From the NCBI GenBank assembly GCA_965267355.1, contig OZ253956.1, forward strand, positions 434,001 to 498,000: 64,000 bases of DNA, in the 5' to 3' direction. Made by a program: the position numbers and the translations under genes. This document shows, piece by piece, positions 10,631-19,629 of the stretch. Below the pieces are notes generated by a model. The model did not search any database and was not told where the DNA came from. It saw only the letters and a program-made list of their open reading frames with translations. The stretch comes from GCA-002793235 sp965267355. GTDB taxonomy: Bacteria > Bacteroidota > Bacteroidia > Flavobacteriales_E > Vicingaceae. Positions within the stretch are counted from its first letter, which is position 1. Every line of letters starts with the position of its first letter.

Positions 10631-11212
10631 CTAAAGATTTTTTAAGGTCATCTTTATCAACTCCTCAACCGTTAATTTATCACCTGACAACATTACTTTA
10701 GTTAATGCTTTTTCTGCTGGCTTTTTAGCAAAACCTAACATAATCAATGCACTTAACGCTTCTTCTTTAATAGTATTGTTTGCAACTGTAGAAATACTGC
10801 CTACACTTTCTACCTTTCCAATTTTATCTCTTAAATCAATTATTATTCTTTCAGCAGATTTTGCTCCAATTCCTTTAACCGATTTAAGCGTATTTACATC
10901 TCCAGAAATAATGGCTTGTTTGGTTTCATTTGGCGATAATGAAGATAAAATCATCATAGCTGTACTCGCACCAACTCCAGACACCGAAATCAATAAACGG
11001 AACAATTCTCTTTCACTTTTTTCTTTAAATCCATATAAAAGTTGAGCATCTTCTCTAACTATAAAATGGGTAAACAAAAAGCATAACTCATCATCTCCTA
11101 AAGTTGAAAAGGTGTTTAAAGAAATATTAATTTCATATCCTATGCCATTACAATCAACAATAACATAGGTTGGTGTTTTTTCTACTAGTCTTCCTTTTAT
11201 TTGAGCAATCAT
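10631..11212 (-). CDS. ruvA: Holliday junction DNA helicase subunit RuvA
   Basis: This 193-residue protein has the RuvA architecture: an N-terminal OB fold beginning MIAQIKGRLVEKTPTYVIVD, two helix-hairpin-helix motifs (SVSGVGASTA near 75 and SVKGIGAKSAERI near 109), and a C-terminal UBA-like domain that contacts RuvB. RuvA binds four-way junctions and loads RuvB for branch migration. ruvB is in this window too, at 22637-23659, but not next to ruvA. The ATG at 11212 directly abuts the malic-enzyme stop codon (11213-11215), so translation is probably coupled. Confidence 0.96.
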   Translation of the reverse strand: MIAQIKGRLVEKTPTYVIVDCNGIGYEINISLNTFSTLGDDELCFLFTHFIVREDAQLLYGFKEKSERELFRLLISVSGVGASTAMMILSSLSPNETKQAIISGDVNTLKSVKGIGAKSAERIIIDLRDKIGKVESVGSISTVANNTIKEEALSALIMLGFAKKPAEKALTKVMLSGDKLTVEELIKMTLKNL

Positions 11213-13483
11213 TTACTTTCTGGTTTGTGCATCAGTAACAGCAATGGTTACCATATTAATAATTTCTCTTACAGAGCTACCAAGCTGTAAAATATGTACA
11301 GGTTTTTTCATCCCCAGCAATATTGGTCCTATAGATTCAGTTCCTGCCATTTCTTGCATTAGCTTATAAGCAATGTTTCCTGAGGAAAGATTTGGAAAAA
11401 TCAGAGTATTGGTATTCTTCCTTGCTAATTCAGAAAATGGAAAAATCTCATCCCTCAACTCTTTATTTAAAGCAAAATTAGCTTGAATTTCTCCGTCAAC
11501 AATAATATCTGGGTACTGCTCACGCAACATTCTGGTAGCTTCTCTCATTTTTATAGCATCCTCACCTTCAGAAGATCCAAAATTAGAATATGAAAGTAAT
11601 GCAATACGAGGTACAATTCTGAAACGTTGAATAATTTTAGCAGCCAGGGCTGTTATATCTACAATATCTTGTGCTGAAGGATTTACATTTACCGTAGTGT
11701 CTGTAAAAAAGAAAGGGCCCTTTTTAGTAAACAGAATATACATTCCTGCTATTTTGGTTACATCATCGTCTGTTCCAATAACTTGTAAAGCCGGTCTTAT
11801 AGTGTCTCTATAATTTCTAGTCAATCCACTAATCAGAGCGTCAGCTTCTCCAACTTCTACCATTGCTGAACCAAAGTAATTTCTACTTCTCATCATTTCT
11901 TTAGCTTCCGTTAAAGTAACTCCTCTACGCTTTCTTTTCTCAAAAAGTAATTGAGCATAATTATTTTTTCGTTCACGCTGAGAAGAACTTCTTGGATCGA
12001 TGATAGGGATATCATGTATATCTAAATTATATTCTTCAACTACTTCCTGAATACGATTTACTTTCCCAAGTAAAATTGGTTTAGCAATTCCTTCTTCATA
12101 AACAATTTGAGCAGCTTTTAATATTTTGTAATTATCTGCCTCAGCAAAAACAACTGTTTTAGGATTTCTTTTTGCTTTTTGAGTAATGTTTTTAAGTAAT
12201 TTATTATCTAATCCTAATCGTTTAGACAAATCTTCTTTATAGGCTTCCCAATTTTCAATAGTTTGTTGTGCAACTCCAGAATCTATCGCAGCTTTAGCAA
12301 CAGCTGGAGCTACTGTAGTAATCAAACGAGGGTCAAGCGGTTTAGGTATAATAAAATCTTTACCAAAAACTATGTTTTTTTCATCGTAAGCTTCGTTTAC
12401 AACTTCTGGAACAGGTTCTTTTGCTAAATCAGCTATCGCCCTAACAGCAGCTAATTTCATTTCCTCATTAATGGTCGTTGCCCTAACATCTAATGCTCCT
12501 CTAAAAATAAATGGAAAACCCAAAACATTGTTTACCTGATTAGGATGATCTGAGCGTCCAGTAGCAATAATAATATCATCTCTAGAATCAACGGCATCTT
12601 TGTAAGCGATTTCAGGATCAGGATTAGCAAGTGCAAATACAATAGAATTTTCTGCCATAGTTTTAACCATATCCTTGGTTAAAATTCCACCTCTGGATAA
12701 ACCTAAAAACATATCAGCATCTTTCAATGCTTCATCTAAATTGGTGAGTTTTCTATCCGTAGCAAACATTTTTTTAGAAACAGAAAGACCTTCTCTATCA
12801 CTCCTAATTACGCCTTTACTATCAAGCATTATGATGTTTTCTTTTTTCACACCAAGAGATACATATAGTTTTGCACAAGACATAGCTGACGCTCCTGCAC
12901 CACTCACTACCACAGTAATCTTATCAATATCTTTCCCAGCCAACTCAACTGCGTTAAGCATAGCTGCAGAAGAAATGATTGCTGTACCATGCTGGTCATC
13001 ATGCATTATAGGAATATTTAATTCTGCTTTGAGACGTTCTTCAATTTCAAAACACTCCGGAGCTTTGATGTCCTCAAGATTAATGCCTCCAAAAGTTGGG
13101 GAGATAGCTTTTACAGTATTCACAAAAGCATCTACATCAGTTGCATCAACTTCAATATCAAAAACATCTATATCAGCAAAAATTTTAAACAACAACCCTT
13201 TCCCTTCCATAACTGGTTTAGATGCTTCAGGGCCAATATCTCCTAGTCCTAAAACAGCTGTACCATTAGATATTACAGCTACCAAATTTCCTTTTGCTGT
13301 GTATTTATAAACATCATCAGCATTAGAAGCAATCTCTAAGCATGGATTAGCAACTCCTGGAGAATATGCTAAAGATAAATCTCTTTGCGTACTATATGGT
13401 TTGGTTGGAACAACCTCAATTTTACCAGGTTTTCCTTGTGCGTGATAATCTAATGCTTCTATGTCTTTCCTCGATTTTGCCAT
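11213..13483 (-). CDS. maeB: NADP-dependent malic enzyme (malic / phosphotransacetylase-like fusion)
   Basis: This 756-residue protein is the large, two-part malic enzyme. Residues 1 to about 410 form the malic enzyme unit, with YSPGVANPCLEI and a Rossmann segment VVVSGAGASAMSC. From about 430 to the end lies a phosphotransacetylase-like domain (PKTVVFAEADNYKILKAA, later GMKKPVHILQLGSSVREI). The enzyme oxidatively decarboxylates malate to pyruvate and CO2 and makes NADPH; the C-terminal domain is usually regulatory and not catalytic. It is the first gene of the maeB-ruvA-sprA run. A TTTG, 21 nt, TATTTTTA element upstream on the minus strand may be its promoter, one base off the -7 consensus. 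Confidence 0.95.
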   Translation of the reverse strand: MAKSRKDIEALDYHAQGKPGKIEVVPTKPYSTQRDLSLAYSPGVANPCLEIASNADDVYKYTAKGNLVAVISNGTAVLGLGDIGPEASKPVMEGKGLLFKIFADIDVFDIEVDATDVDAFVNTVKAISPTFGGINLEDIKAPECFEIEERLKAELNIPIMHDDQHGTAIISSAAMLNAVELAGKDIDKITVVVSGAGASAMSCAKLYVSLGVKKENIIMLDSKGVIRSDREGLSVSKKMFATDRKLTNLDEALKDADMFLGLSRGGILTKDMVKTMAENSIVFALANPDPEIAYKDAVDSRDDIIIATGRSDHPNQVNNVLGFPFIFRGALDVRATTINEEMKLAAVRAIADLAKEPVPEVVNEAYDEKNIVFGKDFIIPKPLDPRLITTVAPAVAKAAIDSGVAQQTIENWEAYKEDLSKRLGLDNKLLKNITQKAKRNPKTVVFAEADNYKILKAAQIVYEEGIAKPILLGKVNRIQEVVEEYNLDIHDIPIIDPRSSSQRERKNNYAQLLFEKRKRRGVTLTEAKEMMRSRNYFGSAMVEVGEADALISGLTRNYRDTIRPALQVIGTDDDVTKIAGMYILFTKKGPFFFTDTTVNVNPSAQDIVDITALAAKIIQRFRIVPRIALLSYSNFGSSEGEDAIKMREATRMLREQYPDIIVDGEIQANFALNKELRDEIFPFSELARKNTNTLIFPNLSSGNIAYKLMQEMAGTESIGPILLGMKKPVHILQLGSSVREIINMVTIAVTDAQTRK

Positions 13484-13640
13484 AACTATTCTATTCCACT
13501 AAAACCCGTAAAAATACCAATAAATTTTGGGCTTTAACAAAGAAAAATCACAATATGAAAGCCCCTAAAAAATGTTCCTTTCAATCTTTTTACAATTGAT
13601 TGAAAATGAATACATTTACTATTTAACCAAAAGCTATTAA

Positions 13641-14336
13641 ATGAAGAAAATTGTTGTGTTTTCTGGTGCAGGAATAAGCGCTGAAAGTGGACTCAGCACT
13701 TTTAGAGATAATGGTGGCTTATGGGATAATTATGACATTAAGGAGGTAGCAACTCCTGAAGCCTGGAAAAAGAACCCTGCTTTAGTATTGGATTTTTATA
13801 ATTTAAGAAGAAAACAAGTAATTGAAGCTCAACCCAACAAGGCTCACTATACTGTTGCCGAGCTCGAAAAAAAATTTGACATAGAAGTTATCACTCAAAA
13901 CATAGATGATTTACATGAAAGAGCTGGATCTTCTAAAGTTTTACACCTACACGGTGAAATTTTAAAAGCCAGAAGTACTGTTGACAACAGTATTTACAAC
14001 ATAGGTGACTGGAAACTTAATATTGGAGATTTGTGTAGAAAACAAAGTCAGTTAAGGCCTGATGTAGTTTGGTTTGGAGAACCAGTTCCAAAAATGACCG
14101 ATGCTATCAAAATTTGCGAAAATGCAGATGCGCTTGTTATCATTGGTACTTCTCTAACCGTTTACCCTGCTGCCAATATCTTAGATTTTGTTCCAGAGAA
14201 CTGTCAAAAATATTTAATCGATCCTAACACACCACCCGTTACTGAGATTAAAAATCTAACCATTATAAAAGAAAAAGCCAGTACTGGGATTCCAATACTG
14301 GCTAATAAGTTGTTATCTAAACAAGAGCTTACTTAA
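13641..14336 (+). CDS. cobB: SIR2 family NAD-dependent protein deacylase (SIRT5/CobB-like)
   Basis: This 231-residue protein has the sirtuin NAD-binding motifs: GAGISAESGLSTFRDNGGLW near residues 9-28, TQNIDDLHERAGS, and the catalytic His in LHGE. The later QLRPDVVWFGEPVP and IIGTSLTVYPAA segments also fit. Tyr53 and Arg56 in FYNLRRKQ match the YxxR signature of class III sirtuins, which favour succinyl and malonyl lysine. The usual four zinc cysteines are not seen: only one Cys (DLCRK) falls in the small domain. It stands alone on the plus strand, and its end overlaps the convergent T9SS cargo gene by 8 bases. Confidence 0.9.
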   Translation: MKKIVVFSGAGISAESGLSTFRDNGGLWDNYDIKEVATPEAWKKNPALVLDFYNLRRKQVIEAQPNKAHYTVAELEKKFDIEVITQNIDDLHERAGSSKVLHLHGEILKARSTVDNSIYNIGDWKLNIGDLCRKQSQLRPDVVWFGEPVPKMTDAIKICENADALVIIGTSLTVYPAANILDFVPENCQKYLIDPNTPPVTEIKNLTIIKEKASTGIPILANKLLSKQELT

Positions 14337-15081
14337 TAATTACTCGCTCTGTTTTTAATGCTCTATTATTAGCATATACTGTATAAAAATACACTCCAGA
14401 CTTTAAACCATTAACATCTAAATTTAATTTACCATTAGTGTTAGGTAATTGGTGTGTAGCAACTCTCTTACCAACAACATCAAAAACTTCTACTCTTGGG
14501 TTTGAGTTGATTACATCACCGGTAAAATTATAGTTGATATTTATATTACCAGCAGCTGGATTTGGATAAATAGACATTTCTGCATCAATACTATTAAAGG
14601 TTGCTACCGAAGAGGTATTGTCATACTTCCAGGTAATTGTTGAAGAAGCAGAATCATTTGGATTACTTACATTATAAACTACAACTTTCCAGATAGCTGA
14701 ATCCCCAGGGTTCCAAACAAAAGTAAATGGAGCCACTTTAAAAGTGTTATCAGTTCCACCTCCTGCAATTGTAGCCATACCACCTACTGCCTGAGAACCC
14801 GTTAATGATCCATTTGCCGTACGACAATCAGTTCCATAACAAACTTGTAACCCAGCACCTGTAGGGTTTGAAACCACATACACCTTACACGTATAGTTTG
14901 CTGTAGTCCCTGTTAAATTTTTTACGTGAAACTTCGTTTCACTTAAAGGCATTGCATCGTCCGTTTCAGTATGCGTAAGACCATTGATACTTACATCATT
15001 CTTATCCATTAAATCAAATGTTTGAGCAGATAATATTCCCCCTGCAGCAACCATTAAAATAAAAAGTATATTTTTAATCAT
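14329..15081 (-). CDS. Secreted protein with type A T9SS sorting domain
   Basis: I start this at the ATG at 15081, which gives a clean signal peptide (MIKNILFILMVAAGGILSAQ); an upstream in-frame ATG at 15108 would add nine residues and bury it. The middle is a beta-sandwich-like region with two Cys in VCYGTDCRT. The C-terminal 75 residues or so are a typical type A sorting domain (MSIYPNPAAGNININ, later LKSGVYFYTVY and TERVIIK), which directs export through SprA and attachment to the surface. It is divergent from the Omp28-like gene at 15296. A TATTTTTG -7 element lies at 15122-15129. The function of the body is unknown to me. Confidence 0.85.
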   Translation of the reverse strand: MIKNILFILMVAAGGILSAQTFDLMDKNDVSINGLTHTETDDAMPLSETKFHVKNLTGTTANYTCKVYVVSNPTGAGLQVCYGTDCRTANGSLTGSQAVGGMATIAGGGTDNTFKVAPFTFVWNPGDSAIWKVVVYNVSNPNDSASSTITWKYDNTSSVATFNSIDAEMSIYPNPAAGNININYNFTGDVINSNPRVEVFDVVGKRVATHQLPNTNGKLNLDVNGLKSGVYFYTVYANNRALKTERVIIK

Positions 15082-15121
15082 AGTTTTAGTTTTTAGTTTC
15101 ACATTCATTTTAAACTCTTTT

Positions 15122-15129
15122 CAAAAATA
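15122..15129 (-). promoter_or_regulatory. Candidate -7 element for the T9SS cargo gene at 14329-15081
   Basis: The minus strand reads TATTTTTG here, an exact match to the Bacteroidota TAnnTTTG element, about 40 bases before the chosen start. No convincing -33 TTTG is seen 19-21 bases upstream, so this rests on the -7 box alone. Confidence 0.4.
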
Positions 15130-15239
15130 ACCATAATTTCACTTCACTTCACCTCTTTACAGATATAGCACCACAAGTACGTCAGATTAGGATTCCAATA
15201 ATTTAAATAAGATAAAAAAGGTCTACTCTTATTTATTAT

Positions 15240-15247
15240 TAGATTTG
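15240..15247 (+). promoter_or_regulatory. Candidate -7 element for the Omp28-like gene at 15296
   Basis: TAGATTTG matches TAnnTTTG exactly and lies about 48 bases before the ATG at 15296. The -33 region is not a good match. The intergenic region 15082-15295 holds this, the divergent -7 box at 15122-15129 and no other feature that I can see. Confidence 0.4.
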
Positions 15248-15295
15248 TTTATCAAAAATTTGAAATTAAATTAAAATCAATTAAAAACTAAACTT

Positions 15296-17248
15296 ATGAA
15301 AAAATTATTACTTTCTGCGTTTGCCTTTGCTGCCTTAGCTGGCACTTCAAACGCACAAATCTTCTTCGAAGATTTTAATAGTGGTACAGCTGGGTGGACG
15401 TTACATGATGTTGATGGAGCTACTCCTAACGCAAATGTAGGTGCTTTAACCGCTGCATGGAATGCACCCTTTACTTTAGATGGTAGAGATGCTGCGTTGA
15501 GTACTTCTTGGCTTGATCCTGCTGGTACTGCTGATGACTGGATGGTAACTCCAGCAATCAACCTTCCATCAACAGGAAATCAAATTGCTTTAGAGTGGGT
15601 TTCTCAAGCTCCTGATGCAAGTTACGCTGATGGTTTAGAGGTTTATATCTCTACTACAGGTACTGCTGTTAGTGACTTTACAGGACCAGCTCTTTACAAT
15701 ACTACTGCTACAGGAGAACCTCAAACTTGGACATTAAGATCTGTTGACATTTCTTCTTTCAATGGTCAAACTGTTTATATCGCATTTAGAAACAACTCTA
15801 ATGATGATTATATCTTAGGTGTTGATGATGTTACAGTTAGAGAAGTATTCCCTAATGATTTAGAAATGACTTCTTTAAACATCTCTCAATATGGAACAGG
15901 TGGTAACGTTAACATTTCTGGTACTATTACCAACAGAGGTGCTAATAGTGTTAATATGTACAATTTAGTTTACACTGTAAATGGTGGTGCTCCTATTGTT
16001 GAAATGATGAGTAACACTATTCTTCCTGGAGCATCTTACAACTTTACACATTCAACTCCTTTAGCTACTGTAGCAGGAAACTTCTACGATTTAGTAGTTT
16101 ACAATGATTTAACTGGAGATGGAGATAACTCTAATGACACGTTAAGAGCTACGCATACTGCATTAACTTCTGTTCCAACTAAAATTAACGTTGGTGAAGA
16201 AAAAACAGGTACATGGTGTCAATGGTGTCCAAGAGGTGCTGTTGGTTTAGCTGAGATGGAAGCTCAAAGTGATTTTATTGGTATAGCTGTACACAACAAC
16301 GATCCTATGGTAGTTTCTGCTTATGATAATGGTATCAACACATATATCCCTGGCGGATACCCAGGTGGTGGTGTAGATAGAGTTTTAGAAGGTGATCCTA
16401 ATGGAGCTAGTTTCTTATCAATGCACAACACAAGAAAAAGTGCTGTAGTACCATGTGATGTTCAAAACATTACTGCTACTTTAAACACTTCTACTAACCA
16501 AATTTCTGTATCTGCTGATGCTGAATTCTATGGTACTGTTGCTGGTGATTACAGATTATCATGTGTAATTACAGAAGATAATGTTTTAAGTTCTGCTCAA
16601 TCTAACGCTTATGGTACTGGTATGCCTGGTGGACCTGGTGGATCTTTAGATAATGGTGGGCCTATGGCTTTCCCTGCAGGAATCAATAACGCTTTTGATT
16701 TCTATGGAGCTGCTGCTAGTGTTGCCTCTTCAGCATTTTTAGGTTACGATCACGTTGCTGTATCATTATCTAGCAATAATATTTTAGGTACACCTGGTAG
16801 TTTACCTGCTGGTACAGTTCCTACTGGTGTTTATCCATACACTTTTGCTAATGTATCTGGTAGTGTATTAGCTAATGGTGGTACAGGTGCTTATGCAGTA
16901 GTAATGGTTGTTGATGCTAATACTGGTGAAATCTTAAATGCTGGTAAATCTCCAATTAGTGTTGTTACAGAAGTTGAAGATTTAACTGCTGAGGCAATTG
17001 GTTTAGAAGTTTATCCTAACCCAACTGCAGATGTTGCTACAATTAAGTTAAACTTAACTGAAGCTACTCCAGTTACTATGGAAGTTTATAACACTGTTGG
17101 TAGCTTAGTTTACACTACAGGTACTCAAAACTTAACTGGTACTCAAAGGTTAACTTTTGATGGTACTGAATTACCAAATGGTATTTACCATGTTAATTTA
17201 ACTGTAGGTAACGAAGTTATTACTAAGAAAATTTCATTACTTAAATAA
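15296..17248 (+). CDS. Omp28-like secreted protein with adhesin-type domain and type A T9SS sorting domain
   Basis: This 650-residue protein has a signal peptide (MKKLLLSAFAFAALAGTSNA). A cleaved-adhesin / choice-of-anchor-J-like domain follows at about 20-185 (FFEDFNSGTAGWTLHD, DDWMVTPAINLP), then an Ig-like segment. An Omp28-related thioredoxin-fold domain starts near residue 300, with TWCQWCPRG giving the redox pair CQWC. The last 85 residues or so are a type A sorting domain (LEVYPNPTADVATIKLN, ending ITKKISLLK). It should be secreted by SprA and tethered outside. Together with the TlpA, DUF6029 and Omp28-like lipoprotein genes downstream it forms a cluster of likely surface or periplasmic thiol proteins. 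The substrate is unknown. Confidence 0.85.
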   Translation: MKKLLLSAFAFAALAGTSNAQIFFEDFNSGTAGWTLHDVDGATPNANVGALTAAWNAPFTLDGRDAALSTSWLDPAGTADDWMVTPAINLPSTGNQIALEWVSQAPDASYADGLEVYISTTGTAVSDFTGPALYNTTATGEPQTWTLRSVDISSFNGQTVYIAFRNNSNDDYILGVDDVTVREVFPNDLEMTSLNISQYGTGGNVNISGTITNRGANSVNMYNLVYTVNGGAPIVEMMSNTILPGASYNFTHSTPLATVAGNFYDLVVYNDLTGDGDNSNDTLRATHTALTSVPTKINVGEEKTGTWCQWCPRGAVGLAEMEAQSDFIGIAVHNNDPMVVSAYDNGINTYIPGGYPGGGVDRVLEGDPNGASFLSMHNTRKSAVVPCDVQNITATLNTSTNQISVSADAEFYGTVAGDYRLSCVITEDNVLSSAQSNAYGTGMPGGPGGSLDNGGPMAFPAGINNAFDFYGAAASVASSAFLGYDHVAVSLSSNNILGTPGSLPAGTVPTGVYPYTFANVSGSVLANGGTGAYAVVMVVDANTGEILNAGKSPISVVTEVEDLTAEAIGLEVYPNPTADVATIKLNLTEATPVTMEVYNTVGSLVYTTGTQNLTGTQRLTFDGTELPNGIYHVNLTVGNEVITKKISLLK

Positions 17249-17269
17249 TAACATTTAGTTTACTCAAAT

Positions 17270-17323
17270 AAGAATCAGTAGTGTGGCATTATTTTTGTCA
17301 AGTCGCTACTGATTCTTTTTTTA
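17270..17323 (+). terminator. Intrinsic terminator after the Omp28-like gene
   Basis: Twelve-base arms (17270-17281 and 17306-17317, AAGAATCAGTAG and its complement) enclose a 24-nt loop and are followed by a T-rich tract. The loop contains TATTTTTG (17290-17297), an exact -7 match for the next gene, though I see no -33 partner. Confidence 0.7.
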
Positions 17324-17337
17324 TAAAAAATATAACC

Positions 17338-17856
17338 ATGAAAAAACTTATCTTATTAGCTACAGTAACTCTATTCAGTTTATCAACTTTTGCTCAAAAA
17401 GAGGTAAGAGCTATTCCTACTGTAAAAGTTAAAGATAGCGAAGGGAATACTGTTAACACATCTGATTTTAACAATGATGGCAAACCAATGGTCATTAATT
17501 TTTGGGCTACATGGTGCAAACCTTGTGTTGCTGAATTAAATACCATCTCTGATTTATACACAGATTGGCAAGATGAAACAGGAGTAAAGATTATGGCTAT
17601 TTCAATTGATGATTCCAGAACATCTAGCAAAGCCGTTCCTTATGCAAATGGTAAAGGATGGGAATATGAAATTTATTTGGATGCCAATCAAGATTTTCAA
17701 CGTGCAATCGGGTTCCAAAATCCTCCATTTACATGTGTAGTAAATGGTGAAGGAAAAATAGTTTGGACTCATGCAGGTTATCAAACTGGTGATGAAGATG
17801 AACTATATGAAGTAATCAAAAAAGTTGCTGCTGGAGAAAACGTAGAAGCACACTAA
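17338..17856 (+). CDS. TlpA-like periplasmic thioredoxin
   Basis: I start at the ATG at 17338, which gives a signal peptide (MKKLILLATVTLFSLSTFA) and 172 residues. The in-frame start further upstream, at 17281, would place the terminator arm inside the coding region. The body is a TlpA/ResA-type thioredoxin fold with NFWATWCKPCVAE, active-site pair Cys59-Cys62, and the cis-Pro segment NPPFTCVVNG. It is likely a periplasmic disulfide reductase or thiol exchanger. It lies between an Omp28-like T9SS cargo and a DUF6029 barrel, and is followed by its own terminator. Confidence 0.9.
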   Translation: MKKLILLATVTLFSLSTFAQKEVRAIPTVKVKDSEGNTVNTSDFNNDGKPMVINFWATWCKPCVAELNTISDLYTDWQDETGVKIMAISIDDSRTSSKAVPYANGKGWEYEIYLDANQDFQRAIGFQNPPFTCVVNGEGKIVWTHAGYQTGDEDELYEVIKKVAAGENVEAH

Positions 17857-17877
17857 TAAGATTTCAAGAATAAATAG

Positions 17878-17915
17878 AATAAGCCCGAAATTTTCATAAT
17901 TTCGGGCTTATTTTT
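17878..17915 (+). terminator. Intrinsic terminator after the TlpA-like gene
   Basis: Arms built on AAGCCCGAAATT and AATTTCGGGCTT enclose a 6-nt loop and run into a T tract. It is symmetrical enough to work on both strands, but it serves the gene just upstream. Confidence 0.88.
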
Positions 17916-17946
17916 ATGCCATAATTTAAAACACTATTTGGGTTTG

Positions 17947-19611
17947 ATGAGATTTTTAAGAAAAAGCGTATTTAGCATTTTTTGTCTAATAGGAATCCAG
18001 TCTGGATTCGGGCAAAGTTTTGATGAAATTATGTCTAGAGGGCAAGTTCATGGTAACTTCCAAATGGATATGCAATATTATAGAGAGGATAGTGCTATTG
18101 GTGCACAAGATGTTCCAGAAGATGTATTGATGAATGGTTTCGCCAACATTAACTACACTAATGGAAACTTTTCTGCTGGATTTAGATATGAGAGTTACTT
18201 GAATACCATGTTAGGTTTTCCGCCTCAATATAAAGGAAGTGGAATACCATACAGATATGCTTCTTTCGAAAATGAAGAAATGGCTGTAACTGTGGGTAAT
18301 TATTATGAGCAATTTGGTAACGGTTTAATTTTCAGAAGTTATGAAGCTAGAGGGTTAGGATATGATAATGCAATGGACGGGATTAGAATTAAATATAAAT
18401 TGGCTGAAGGACTTAATTTAAAAGGTGTTATTGGTAAACAAAGGTTATATTTTGAGTATGGAGAAGGAATTGTAAGAGGTATAGATGGAGAACTAATGTT
18501 GAATGATTTTTTTGGAGGTAGTTTAAAAGATGCTAAAACAAAGATAACCATAGGTGGTAGTTTTATTAGTAAGTTTCAACCTGACCAAAATACTCAATTT
18601 AATTTACCGGAAAATGTTGGTGCTTCTGCAGGAAGATTTACAATAAGAAGAGGAAAAATAAGTTTAAGCGGAGAATACGCTAGAAAAATTAATGATCCCT
18701 CAGCAGACAATGGATTCATATATAAAGAAGGAGAAGCAATTCTAGCTGAGACTGTTTATTCTACGAAAGGTTTTGGTTTAACATTAACTGCTAAAGCAGT
18801 GGATAACATGAGTTTCCGATCGGATAGAAATGCAGCATTAACTGACCTGCTAATCAATTATTTACCTTCGCTAAATAGGCAACATACCTATAATCTTTTG
18901 GCAACATTATACCCTTACGCCACACAGCCAAATGGTGAAGTTGCTTTTCAAGGTGAATTAGTTTATAAAATTCCTAAGAAATCATTATTGGGCGGTAAGT
19001 ATGGAACAGGTATATTATTGAACTATTCTTCAGCTTTTAACATTGATTCAACTGCTCTCCCAGCTTCTGATAGTTCTCGAATAGGTTACGAGTCAAATCT
19101 TTTTGCTATTGGAGATGAAAAATATTTCGAAGAATTTAATATTGAAATTAGTAAGAAGTTTAGTAAGAAGTTTAAAGGAATAATCACCTACTCCAACATC
19201 ATGTATGATCAGGCTGTAATTGAAGGTAAAACACCTGAAGATCACCCTGACATATATGCAAATATTGGTGTAATTGACTTAAGCTATAAATTCAATAAAA
19301 AACATTCTATAAGAGTGGAAGTTCAGGGATTATTTACAGAACAAGACAAGCAAGATTGGGGAACTGTATTAATTGAATATACATATTCACCACATTGGTT
19401 TATTGCTGTAATGGATCAATACAACTTTGGTAATGATAAACCAAAAGACAGAATACACTATTACTTTGCATCTGCCGGTTATGTAAAAGGAACTAACCGT
19501 ATTCAAATTGGTTATGGAAGGCAAAGAGCTGGTATTTTCTGTGTTGGTGGTGTTTGTAGAAATGTACCTGCCGCAAATGGTTTAACCCTAAGTATAACTA
19601 GTAGTTTTTAA
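17947..19611 (+). CDS. DUF6029 family outer-membrane barrel protein
   Basis: I prefer the ATG at 17947 (MRFLRKSVFSIFCLIG) over the in-frame TTG at 17938. The product is about 554 residues, with a signal peptide ending near FGQ and then strand-rich sequence typical of a large outer-membrane beta-barrel. Segments such as VTVGNYYEQFGNGLIFRSYE and LNLKGVIGKQRLYF match what I recall of the DUF6029 family in Bacteroidota. The function is unknown. It ends 18 bases before the Omp28-like lipoprotein gene, so the two are probably one transcription unit, which suggests that barrel and lipoprotein work together at the outer membrane. Confidence 0.8.
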   Translation: MRFLRKSVFSIFCLIGIQSGFGQSFDEIMSRGQVHGNFQMDMQYYREDSAIGAQDVPEDVLMNGFANINYTNGNFSAGFRYESYLNTMLGFPPQYKGSGIPYRYASFENEEMAVTVGNYYEQFGNGLIFRSYEARGLGYDNAMDGIRIKYKLAEGLNLKGVIGKQRLYFEYGEGIVRGIDGELMLNDFFGGSLKDAKTKITIGGSFISKFQPDQNTQFNLPENVGASAGRFTIRRGKISLSGEYARKINDPSADNGFIYKEGEAILAETVYSTKGFGLTLTAKAVDNMSFRSDRNAALTDLLINYLPSLNRQHTYNLLATLYPYATQPNGEVAFQGELVYKIPKKSLLGGKYGTGILLNYSSAFNIDSTALPASDSSRIGYESNLFAIGDEKYFEEFNIEISKKFSKKFKGIITYSNIMYDQAVIEGKTPEDHPDIYANIGVIDLSYKFNKKHSIRVEVQGLFTEQDKQDWGTVLIEYTYSPHWFIAVMDQYNFGNDKPKDRIHYYFASAGYVKGTNRIQIGYGRQRAGIFCVGGVCRNVPAANGLTLSITSSF

Positions 19612-19629
19612 TATAACAACTTAATGATT

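Noticed and set aside
12675..13310. A 211-codon plus-strand frame across from the malic enzyme gene
   Set aside because: It lies wholly opposite maeB, which has clear family motifs. Its composition (Ser-rich) is that of an antisense shadow.
14277..14302. A 7-bp hairpin (GCCAGTA / TACTGGC) near the end of the sirtuin gene, as a possible terminator
   Set aside because: It lies inside coding sequence and no T run follows it on either strand.
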